Of a stretch of DNA of 43,556 bases, positions 16,750 to 23,370 are shown one piece after another. The DNA is from Pseudomonas sp. (lineage in GTDB: Bacteria; Pseudomonadota; Gammaproteobacteria; Pseudomonadales; Pseudomonadaceae): the NCBI GenBank assembly GCA_030656145.1, contig JAUSOF010000079.1:1-43556 (forward strand). The letters are read 5' to 3'. Position numbers and translations under genes: made by a program. Under the pieces are notes generated by a model, which saw only the letters and a list, made by a program, of their open reading frames with translations, made no database searches and was not told the origin of the DNA. Position 1 is the first letter of the stretch, and each line of letters begins with the position of its first letter.

Positions 16750-17503
16750 CTGGTTGCTCCTGGCGGCACTGGCTAGCCCGATGGCGCTGGCGCAGAGCCT
16801 GATCGATGTGCAGTCACATACCCTGCTGCGTTTGCCGGCGACCAGCAGCGTATTGCGGGTTGAACGCCTGCACGTGGCAGACCATGGCACGCTGCTGATT
16901 CCTGCCGGGCTTACTGAAATGCATGTCGCCGACTTGCGCCTGGGGCGTGATGCGCGCATCGCTGTAGCGCCTGGTCAACAGGCTTTTCGTCTGGAGGTGC
17001 TGCGCGGCGAGATCGCTGCCGGTGCACAGATCAGCGTGCGCGGTAGCCCAGGTTCGTTTGTGCAACCCGCATTGCCAGGGCGTTCACTTACCATACGCCT
17101 GGTCGATGTGTTGGCTCCGGCGTTGCTGGTCGATGCCCGTGGCGGCATGGGGACGCCAGGTTATGTCGGTCTGGATGGCGCGGATGGCAAACCGGGTGGC
17201 TGCACCTGGGGCCAGGCCAGTCGCGGTCATGATGGGCTGAACGGTGGTGATGGCCACGCCGGAGCGGGTGGTGGTCAGGTGCGCCTTGAAGTACCGATGG
17301 ACTTCCCGCTGGAGCATCTGCAGGTACTCCTCGACGGCGGTGCTGGTGGTGCCGCTGGCAGTGGCGGTGGTCCGGGGGCTGGTGGCGCGAGCAAGGGCTG
17401 CTGGCTGTACAGCACTGAGCATGCTCGCGGTGGGCGCCCCGGTCAGGCTGGCCAGTCGGGCGCGGCGGGGCCGGCAGGCAATCTCGATATAGTGCGTTTT
17501 TAG
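16742..17503 (+). CDS. Secreted collagen-like (Gly-X-Y) protein
   Basis: This 253-residue protein has a clear signal peptide (residues 1-18, cleavage likely after MALA) and no lipobox Cys at the right place. Residues 19-130 look like a beta-rich domain of unknown family. Two blocks of five perfect Gly-X-Y triplets follow, G137-G152 (GTPGYVGLDGADGKPG) and G231-G246 (GRPGQAGQSGAAGPAG). Between them are poly-Gly stretches such as GGAGGAAGSGGGPGAGG at 199-215. Cys154 and Cys220 could form a disulfide. Short Gly-X-Y blocks suggest a surface or periplasmic structural role, but triple-helix formation is doubtful at this length. GGAGG precedes the ATG, which overlaps the DUF1145 stop. I recall a hypothetical protein in this place in P. 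aeruginosa. Confidence 0.8.
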   Translation: MRNWLLLAALASPMALAQSLIDVQSHTLLRLPATSSVLRVERLHVADHGTLLIPAGLTEMHVADLRLGRDARIAVAPGQQAFRLEVLRGEIAAGAQISVRGSPGSFVQPALPGRSLTIRLVDVLAPALLVDARGGMGTPGYVGLDGADGKPGGCTWGQASRGHDGLNGGDGHAGAGGGQVRLEVPMDFPLEHLQVLLDGGAGGAAGSGGGPGAGGASKGCWLYSTEHARGGRPGQAGQSGAAGPAGNLDIVRF

Positions 17504-17516
17504 CTTTGCGCCTCCA

Positions 17517-17544
17517 GGGTCAGCGGGCTGTGCGCACCTGACCC
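17517..17544. terminator. Weak hairpin between convergent genes
   Basis: GGGTCAG (17517-17523) pairs with CTGACCC (17538-17544) with a 14-base loop in the short gap between the collagen-like gene and the CopD-like gene. The stem is short and no T-run follows, so it is only a candidate terminator. Confidence 0.3.
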
Positions 17545-17548
17545 ATGC

Positions 17549-18013
17549 TCAAAAGCCCGGGCGGGCGGCAGCGATGCCGGTGACTACCAGGCCCAGAATC
17601 AGGTTGAGGCCCACCAGACGGCGAATCCGTCCGAGCACGGCGCCGCCGTTTGGCCAGTCTTCGCCCGCCACTGCACGACGCAGTTCAGGCAGCTGCAGCG
17701 CCTGTATGCGGAGAAACAGCGCAAGCATGACGATATACAGACCAATCATGATGTGTACGTAGCGTGGCGCCGTCTCGAAACCGGAAAAGCCCAGGTGGAG
17801 CATGCCCACACCGGTAATCGGCAGCACTATCACGGCCGCCCAGACCCAGTAGAAGAAACGCTGAAAGACCTCGAGCCACAGCTTCAAGCGCGCTGGCGCC
17901 TCAAGTGTGCTGACCGCAGCGGGACGCAGGATCATCCAGGCGAAGAACATGCCGCCGACCCAGATCAGTGCGGCGAGCAGATGCAGGGTGTAGGTCACAG
18001 CGTAAGGTGTCAT
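17549..18013 (-). CDS. CopD-family membrane protein
   Basis: This 154-residue inner-membrane protein has four hydrophobic helices (about 8-28, 55-75, 84-102 and 130-150). The first carries LHLLAALIWVGGMFFAW, which is typical of CopD and related copper-resistance or haem-type membrane proteins, with histidines (H11, H72, H87) that could bind metal or haem. No copC or other copper gene is nearby, so a role in copper import is only a family-level guess. It is convergent with the collagen-like gene and divergent from dinG, about 115 bases away. Confidence 0.82.
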   Translation of the reverse strand: MTPYAVTYTLHLLAALIWVGGMFFAWMILRPAAVSTLEAPARLKLWLEVFQRFFYWVWAAVIVLPITGVGMLHLGFSGFETAPRYVHIMIGLYIVMLALFLRIQALQLPELRRAVAGEDWPNGGAVLGRIRRLVGLNLILGLVVTGIAAARPGF

Positions 18014-18127
18014 GTAAAACTCCAGTCCGGGTTCTGCGCATTATCGATTAGCGCGCTATGATAGCGGTCGTTGCCAGACACTGAAAATTTATCCAGCCTT
18101 TTCGCCCGTAGACCACGTCCAGATCCC

Positions 18128-20272
18128 ATGCTCAGTACCGAACTCAAGTCCCAGATTCAGGGCGCGTATACGCGTTTTCTCGAAGCCAAATCGCTCAAGC
18201 CCCGCTATGGCCAACGGCTGATGATCGCCGATATCGCCAAGGTGCTGGGGGCGATCAAGGTCGACGGGGAAGGTCGGCGCGACGGTGAGCCTGCCGTGGT
18301 GGCAGTCGAGGCCGGTACGGGTACCGGCAAAACGGTGGCCTACTGCATGGCGGCGATCCCGGTCGCCAAAGCGGCTGGTAAGCGCCTGGTGATCGCCACT
18401 GCGACAGTGGCGCTGCAGGAGCAGATCGTACACAAGGATCTGCCCGACCTGATGCGCAACAGTGGTCTCAGTTTCAGCTTCGCCCTGGCCAAGGGGCGAG
18501 GTCGCTACCTGTGTCTGTCCAAGCTCGACATGCTGTTGCAGGAGGGTCATGCGCAAAGCGCCACCGCGCAGCTGTTCGAGGAAGAAGGCTTCCGGATCGA
18601 CGTCGACGAGCAGAGCCAGAAACTATTTGTTGCCATGATGGAAAAGCTCGCCGGCAACAAATGGGATGGCGATCGCGACAGCTGGCCCGAAGAGCTGGAG
18701 GACACGCGCTGGTCGCAATTGACCACCGACCACAGCCAGTGCACCAGCCGGCATTGCCCGAACTTTCAGCAGTGCGCCTTCTACAAGGCCCGCGAGGGCA
18801 TGAGCAAGGTCGATGTGATTGTCACCAACCACGACATGGTGCTGGCTGACCTGGCACTGGGCGGCGGCGCGGTGTTGCCTGACCCGCGCGAAACGCTCTA
18901 CGTGTTTGACGAGGGGCACCACCTGCCGGACAAGGCCATCGGTCACTTCGCCCACTTCACCCGCTTGCGTTCGACCGCCGATTGGCTGGAGCAGACCGCC
19001 AAGAACCTCAGCAAACTACTCGCCCAGCACCCACTGCCGGGCGATCTGGGGCGCTTGATCGAGCAGGTTCCGGAGCTGGCGCGGGAGATCAAGACCCAGC
19101 AGCAATTTATGTTCGCCGCGTGCGAGCAGGTGGCCGAATTCAAGCCCGGCGAAGACATGCAGGGTCGCGAACGACCGCGCCACCGCTTTGTCGGTGGTCT
19201 GGTGCCGCCTCACCTGATCGAGCTAGGCGTGGAGTTGAAGAAGGGCTTCTCCAAGCTCAACGACTTGTTCACCGGGGTTACCGAAAAACTCAAGGAGGCC
19301 ATGGATGGCGAGGCAACTATCGGCATTGCCAGTCACCAGGCCGAGGAGTGGTACCCGCTGTTTGGCAGCCTGCTGGCGCGTGCCCATGGCAGCTGGGAAC
19401 TGTGGCTGGCCTTCACCACCGAAGATCCCGAAGACAGCCCGCCCATGGCGCGCTGGCTGACCCTGGCTGACAGCGGCGCGTTGTTCGATATCGAGGTCAA
19501 CGCCAGCCCGATCCTTGCCGCCGAAACCTTGCGCCGCAACTTGTGGAACGTCGCCTACGGCGCTCTGGTGACCTCGGCCACCCTGACTGCTCTGGGCACC
19601 TTCGACCGCTATCGGATGCGTGCGGGCTTGCCTAAGGTGGCAGTTACCTCCGTGGTGCCGAGTCCTTTTCATCATGCCGATGCCGGTGTTTTGCGGGTGC
19701 CGAATCTGAATGCCGATCCGCGCGATGCGGTGGCACATACGGCGGCGATCATCCGCGATCTGCCTGCTCTGGTGGAAGGCTCGCGCGGTACGCTGGTGTT
19801 GTTCTCCTCGCGCAAGCAGATGCAGGACGTGTTCGAGGGGTTGGAGCGCGATTGGCGTAAGCGGGTGTTTATCCAGGGCAACTTGTCCAAGCAGGAAACC
19901 CTCAACAAGCACAAGGCGCGAGTCGATAGCGGTGAAGACAGCGTGCTGTTCGGCCTGGCCAGTTTCGCCGAAGGCGTCGACCTGCCTGGCGCCTATTGTG
20001 AGCATGTGGTGATCGCCAAGATTCCCTTTGCGGTGCCGGATGATCCGGTGGAGGCGGCGTTGGCCGAATGGATCGAAGCGCGCGGCGGTAACCCGTTCAT
20101 GGAGATCGCCGTGCCCGACGCGTCGTTGCGCCTGGTTCAGGCTTGCGGCCGGCTGCTGCGTACCGAAGAAGACCGCGGCACCATCACCTTGCTCGATCGT
20201 CGGGTGGTCACCCAGCGTTACGGCAAGGCGATTCTTAATGCGCTGCCACCCTTTCGTCGCGAGATCGGCTAG
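18128..20272 (+). CDS. dinG: ATP-dependent DNA helicase DinG
   Basis: This is an XPD-like superfamily 2 helicase (5'-3') with a 4Fe-4S cluster, a DNA damage-inducible protein in E. coli that unwinds R-loops and forks. I start it at the ATG at 18128, giving 714 residues, the length I recall for P. aeruginosa DinG; an earlier TTG gives an unlikely leader. Walker A is AGTGTGKT (62-69). The Fe-S cysteines are C129, C205, C210 and C216. The Walker B box is DEGH (261-264). Late motifs include GLASFAEGVDLPGAYCEHVVI and QACGRLLRT. I saw no clear LexA box in the short gap before it. Confidence 0.95.
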   Translation: MLSTELKSQIQGAYTRFLEAKSLKPRYGQRLMIADIAKVLGAIKVDGEGRRDGEPAVVAVEAGTGTGKTVAYCMAAIPVAKAAGKRLVIATATVALQEQIVHKDLPDLMRNSGLSFSFALAKGRGRYLCLSKLDMLLQEGHAQSATAQLFEEEGFRIDVDEQSQKLFVAMMEKLAGNKWDGDRDSWPEELEDTRWSQLTTDHSQCTSRHCPNFQQCAFYKAREGMSKVDVIVTNHDMVLADLALGGGAVLPDPRETLYVFDEGHHLPDKAIGHFAHFTRLRSTADWLEQTAKNLSKLLAQHPLPGDLGRLIEQVPELAREIKTQQQFMFAACEQVAEFKPGEDMQGRERPRHRFVGGLVPPHLIELGVELKKGFSKLNDLFTGVTEKLKEAMDGEATIGIASHQAEEWYPLFGSLLARAHGSWELWLAFTTEDPEDSPPMARWLTLADSGALFDIEVNASPILAAETLRRNLWNVAYGALVTSATLTALGTFDRYRMRAGLPKVAVTSVVPSPFHHADAGVLRVPNLNADPRDAVAHTAAIIRDLPALVEGSRGTLVLFSSRKQMQDVFEGLERDWRKRVFIQGNLSKQETLNKHKARVDSGEDSVLFGLASFAEGVDLPGAYCEHVVIAKIPFAVPDDPVEAALAEWIEARGGNPFMEIAVPDASLRLVQACGRLLRTEEDRGTITLLDRRVVTQRYGKAILNALPPFRREIG

Positions 20273-20285
20273 CGATCCGTTGAAG

Positions 20286-20319
20286 ATCGCCAGCAAGCTG
20301 GCTCCTACCTGTTTACAGG
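20286..20319. repeat. REP-like element between dinG and the Mrp operon
   Basis: GATCGCCAGCAAGCTGGCTC is, from memory, the core of a very common REP repeat of Pseudomonas. It folds as GCCAGC (20289-20294) with GCTGGC (20297-20302). A second small palindrome, CCTGTTTACAGG, follows at 20308-20319. The element lies between the convergent ends of dinG and mnhG and may act as a weak two-way terminator or mRNA end stabiliser. Confidence 0.7.
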
Positions 20320-20334
20320 CCCTAGTGGTAAAAC

Positions 20335-20676
20335 TCAGTCCTTATCCCGGTCCTGCTGCAGGGCATCGCCCAGGCTGCCGCATTGCGGCTTGATGCCTGC
20401 CCGGTAGGCGGCTCGTGACAGCGCGTGGGCGGCCAGTGGGGCGCTGGCTAGCAGTACCAGTACGCCCAGCAGGACTTCCAGGGCGACCTCGGCATTACTC
20501 GCCGCAGCGACGCCTGCCAGAACCAGCACCGCGCCTAACAGCCCGCTCTTGCTCGCCGCATGCATGCGGCTGTAACTGTCCGGCAGGCGCACTACGCCTA
20601 TGGCCCCGAGTAGGGAAACCAGTGCACCGGCAAGTACTAGAAACGAGGCCAGCCAGGCCAAAAGTTGGGAGGTCAT
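20335..20676 (-). CDS. mnhG: Mrp antiporter subunit G (operon 1)
   Basis: This 113-residue protein is the small G subunit of a multisubunit Na+(or K+)/H+ antiporter in the inner membrane. It has three hydrophobic helices. The family motif GVVRLPDSYSRMHAASK is at about residues 27-43, and a polar tail (QCGSLGDALQQDRDKD) follows the last helix. Its start overlaps the mnhF stop by four bases (ATGA). It is the last gene of the minus-strand six-gene operon and faces dinG. Confidence 0.93.
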   Translation of the reverse strand: MTSQLLAWLASFLVLAGALVSLLGAIGVVRLPDSYSRMHAASKSGLLGAVLVLAGVAAASNAEVALEVLLGVLVLLASAPLAAHALSRAAYRAGIKPQCGSLGDALQQDRDKD

Positions 20677-20981
20677 TTGGGCTCCTTGTCATGGGGCTTC
20701 GTCTCAGGGGCCTCTCGAAACAGAAAGGCAAAGGCCGCGGTGCCGAGGAAGGACACCAGAGCCAGCAAAACGGCCACATCGACCAAGGCCGCCTGGGCGC
20801 TGAATAGCGCACTGAGGGCCATGGCAGCGACAGCCAGCAGGGTCAGGGCATCGATGGCCACCGCACGGTCAGGACGGCTGGGGCCACGCAGCAGGCGGTA
20901 GACAATCAACAAACCGCTCAGCGCCAGCAGCGCTGCGGCCAGGGGCAGCACCCAGAAGGCGCCGGCCAGTTCAACAGTCAT
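20673..20981 (-). CDS. mnhF: Mrp antiporter subunit F (operon 1)
   Basis: This 102-residue F subunit of the Mrp/Mnh antiporter has three helices. Its signature LLRGPSRPDRAVAIDAL (about 30-46) lies between helices 1 and 2, in the loop that all MnhF proteins share. It overlaps mnhE upstream and mnhG downstream by four bases each. The tail after helix 3 (FREAPETKPHDKEPK) is charged and longer than in the second copy (89 residues). Confidence 0.93.
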   Translation of the reverse strand: MTVELAGAFWVLPLAAALLALSGLLIVYRLLRGPSRPDRAVAIDALTLLAVAAMALSALFSAQAALVDVAVLLALVSFLGTAAFAFLFREAPETKPHDKEPK

Positions 20982-21466
20982 GTGCGTTCTCCGCTTGCAG
21001 TGGGCACAAGCCAGTGCAGCAGGCGGTCTTCCAGATCGCGTACCAGGCTTTCCACCTCCAGCTGCTGGCGCGCATCGAGGGCGTGGATAAACAGGGTGCC
21101 ATCGGCTGCTCGGTAGTCCAGGGCCAGGGTGCCAGGGGTCAGGGTCAGCAAGCAGCCAATCAGGGTCACCATGTTCGCGTCTCGGTTACGCAGGCGCACG
21201 GCGACTATCGCCGGTTCGACTGCGACGCGTCGCGCCAGCACCAGCCTGGCCACTTGCAGGCTGGCGAGCAAGACCTGGCCGATAAACCAGGGGATGAAGC
21301 GACTGCCATGCTCAACCCTGCGAGCATACTGGCGCAGCCTGGGGCTGAGCCATGCCAGTTTGCACAACAGGTAGAGCAGGGCGAAGGCGCTCAAGGCGCC
21401 CCAGCCGTGCAGTTGGCCGGCGAGGGCGGCCAGGGCCAGGCTGAGCAACAGGTGCAGTAGGAACAT
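20978..21466 (-). CDS. mnhE: Mrp antiporter subunit E (operon 1)
   Basis: This 162-residue E subunit has two or three N-terminal helices, then a soluble domain containing CLLTLTPGTLALDY (about 105-118), the conserved LTPGT element of MnhE, and a helical C-terminus. The ATG follows the mnhD stop directly (TGAATG, no gap), so reinitiation is likely. In other bacteria MrpE is needed for full antiport activity but is not itself proton-pumping. Confidence 0.93.
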   Translation of the reverse strand: MFLLHLLLSLALAALAGQLHGWGALSAFALLYLLCKLAWLSPRLRQYARRVEHGSRFIPWFIGQVLLASLQVARLVLARRVAVEPAIVAVRLRNRDANMVTLIGCLLTLTPGTLALDYRAADGTLFIHALDARQQLEVESLVRDLEDRLLHWLVPTASGERT

Positions 21467-22960
21467 TCAGTCGCCTCCTGGCGGGGCAAAGCCTTGGAAA
21501 TAAGCCTGAGGGTCGGCCAGTTGTGCGGCGGCGGCGCTGGCGTAGTCGATCACCGGGCCGGCCGCCAAGCCAATGGCGACAGTCAGCAGGGCCAGGGCGC
21601 TGATGCTCCACCAGGCCGAACGCAGGCCGATAGCGCTCTGCAGGCTGTCGTCGCCCTGGGGGTGGGATTTGAGAAAGGCCTCGTTCCAGATCTTGTTCAT
21701 CGACAGCAGGGTGAACACCCCGGTCAGCAGTGCAATGCCGGCGGCCCACCAGGCGGCGCTGTCCAGGCTGGCCTTGACCAGCAGGAACTTGGCCCAGAAC
21801 CCCGACAGTGGCGGAATGCCGGCCAGGGACAGCGCCGGGATGGCGAACAACAGGGCCAGCCAGGGCCAGCGCGCATACAAACCACCCATGGCGGCCAGGC
21901 GTTCGGAGCCGCAGATGCGCGCGGCCAGACCGCCGATAAAGAACAGGTTGGCCTTCACCACAATATGGTGGATCAGGTAGAACACCGCTCCGGTCAGGGC
22001 CAGCGGGGTGGCCAGGGCCAGGCCGAGGATCATATAGCCGACCTGACTGACGATATGGAACGACAGGATGCGCCGTATCTCGGTTTGCGCCGCCGCACCG
22101 AGTACGCCCACCAGCATGGTGGCGCAGGCGACCCACAACAGCACCTCGTGGACCAGTCCGTAGTCCGGCCAGATCAGGGTCACCAGGCGGATCAGCGCAT
22201 ACACCCCGACCTTGGTCAGCAGCCCGGCGAACATCGCCGACACCGCAGTGAAGGCCACGTGGTAGGTGGCCGGCAACCAGCCAAATACCGGGAACAGCGC
22301 CGCCTTGATCGAGAACGACAGGAGCATCAGCAGCAAGGCTGGGGTGGTGCCTGGAGGCGCTTCGCCGGACCTGACCAAGAGTGCCAGTTGGCCCATGTTG
22401 AGGGTGCCGCTGGAGCCATAGATCAGCCCCGCCGCCAGGAGAAACAGCAGGGTGGCGAACAGGTTGAGGATCACATAGGTCATGCAGCCGGACAGTCGAC
22501 GTTTGCCGCCGCCCAGCGCCATCAAGGCGAAAGAGGCAATCAGCAGTACTTCGAACCAGACATACAGGTTGAAGATGTCGGCGGTGATGAAGGCCCCGCC
22601 GATGCCGGTCAGCAGGCCGTGTACGAACAGATGGAAGTCGCCACTCAAGTGTTGGTCGCTGTCGCGGCTGATCCCATAAACCAGGGTAGCCAGGCCGATC
22701 AGTGCGCTGATCGCAATCATCGCTGCGGACAGGCGGTCGATCACCAGGCTGATGCCGTAGGGGGCTTGCCAGTCGCCCATTTGCCCGCTCAGTACGGTAT
22801 CGCCAGCGGCCAGCCAGACCAGGCCGAGGCCCAGGCACAACAGGAGCGCCGAACCGGTCAGGCTGGCCAGTTTGAGTAGGCGCGGGTGCCTGCGCAGCAG
22901 CAGGCACAGCACCAGGGTCAGCAGTGGCAGCAATACTGGCCCGACCAGCAGTGCACTCAT
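21467..22960 (-). CDS. mnhD: Mrp antiporter subunit D (operon 1)
   Basis: This 497-residue, roughly 14-helix protein is the NuoM/NuoN-like pumping subunit. The key acidic site lies in LYVWFEVLLIASFALMALGG (about 127-146), where the Glu matches the essential Glu of helix 5 in MrpD and NuoM. A conserved lysine stretch, FSIKAALFPVFGWLP, comes later (about 211-225), followed by the HVAFTAVSAMFAGLLTKVG segment (229-247). It overlaps mnhC by four bases (ATGA) and abuts mnhE. Confidence 0.94.
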   Translation of the reverse strand: MSALLVGPVLLPLLTLVLCLLLRRHPRLLKLASLTGSALLLCLGLGLVWLAAGDTVLSGQMGDWQAPYGISLVIDRLSAAMIAISALIGLATLVYGISRDSDQHLSGDFHLFVHGLLTGIGGAFITADIFNLYVWFEVLLIASFALMALGGGKRRLSGCMTYVILNLFATLLFLLAAGLIYGSSGTLNMGQLALLVRSGEAPPGTTPALLLMLLSFSIKAALFPVFGWLPATYHVAFTAVSAMFAGLLTKVGVYALIRLVTLIWPDYGLVHEVLLWVACATMLVGVLGAAAQTEIRRILSFHIVSQVGYMILGLALATPLALTGAVFYLIHHIVVKANLFFIGGLAARICGSERLAAMGGLYARWPWLALLFAIPALSLAGIPPLSGFWAKFLLVKASLDSAAWWAAGIALLTGVFTLLSMNKIWNEAFLKSHPQGDDSLQSAIGLRSAWWSISALALLTVAIGLAAGPVIDYASAAAAQLADPQAYFQGFAPPGGD

Positions 22961-23370
22961 GAACGAGGCTCCGCATGTTCGCTGGCGATTTTCGCGTTCT
23001 CGTGTTCACCGGTAGGCCAATCGGGCGCAGGCTGTTCAGTGACCGAGCTGATCGAGTCGGTAGAATTATCACCATGCAGTTCGCGGGTGCGCTTGAGCAG
23101 TGCCAGGGCAAAGATAAACAGGCTGAAGCCGATGACGATGGCGGTCAGCACCAGGGCCTGGGGCAAGGGGTTGGCCAGTTCGCTGGTTGTGCCGTCTGCG
23201 CTAACGAATGCCGCCTGGCCGCCGAAGCGTCCGGCGGTGATTACTCCCAGATTGATCGCATTGCCCAGCACTGCTACACCCAGCACCACACGCTTGAGGT
23301 TGCGGTCGAGGAGCATCCACAGGCCGAATCCAGCCATGCCGCCAGTAGTCAGTGCGGCTATCCATTCCAT
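22957..23370 (-). CDS. mnhC: Mrp antiporter subunit C with extended hydrophilic tail (operon 1)
   Basis: This NuoK-like subunit C has three helices and the family motif NPLPQALVLTAIVIGFSLFI in the last one. The ATG at 23370 overlaps the mnhA stop by one base (TGATG); a longer upstream frame lies wholly within mnhA and is rejected. The product is 137 residues, about 28 longer than the copy in the second operon. The extra length is mostly a polar tail after about residue 100 (HGDNSTDSISSVTEQPAPDW and beyond), which would face the cytoplasm or periplasm. Its meaning is unknown. Confidence 0.93.
   Translation of the reverse strand: MEWIAALTTGGMAGFGLWMLLDRNLKRVVLGVAVLGNAINLGVITAGRFGGQAAFVSADGTTSELANPLPQALVLTAIVIGFSLFIFALALLKRTRELHGDNSTDSISSVTEQPAPDWPTGEHENAKIASEHAEPRS

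Noticed and set aside
19223..20296. 357-codon minus-strand frame opposite dinG
   Set aside because: It is an antisense shadow. DinG motifs on the plus strand are unmistakable.
21494..22879. 461-codon plus-strand frame opposite mnhD
   Set aside because: It is an antisense shadow of a clear antiporter gene, very rich in Gln and Gly from reversed membrane codons.
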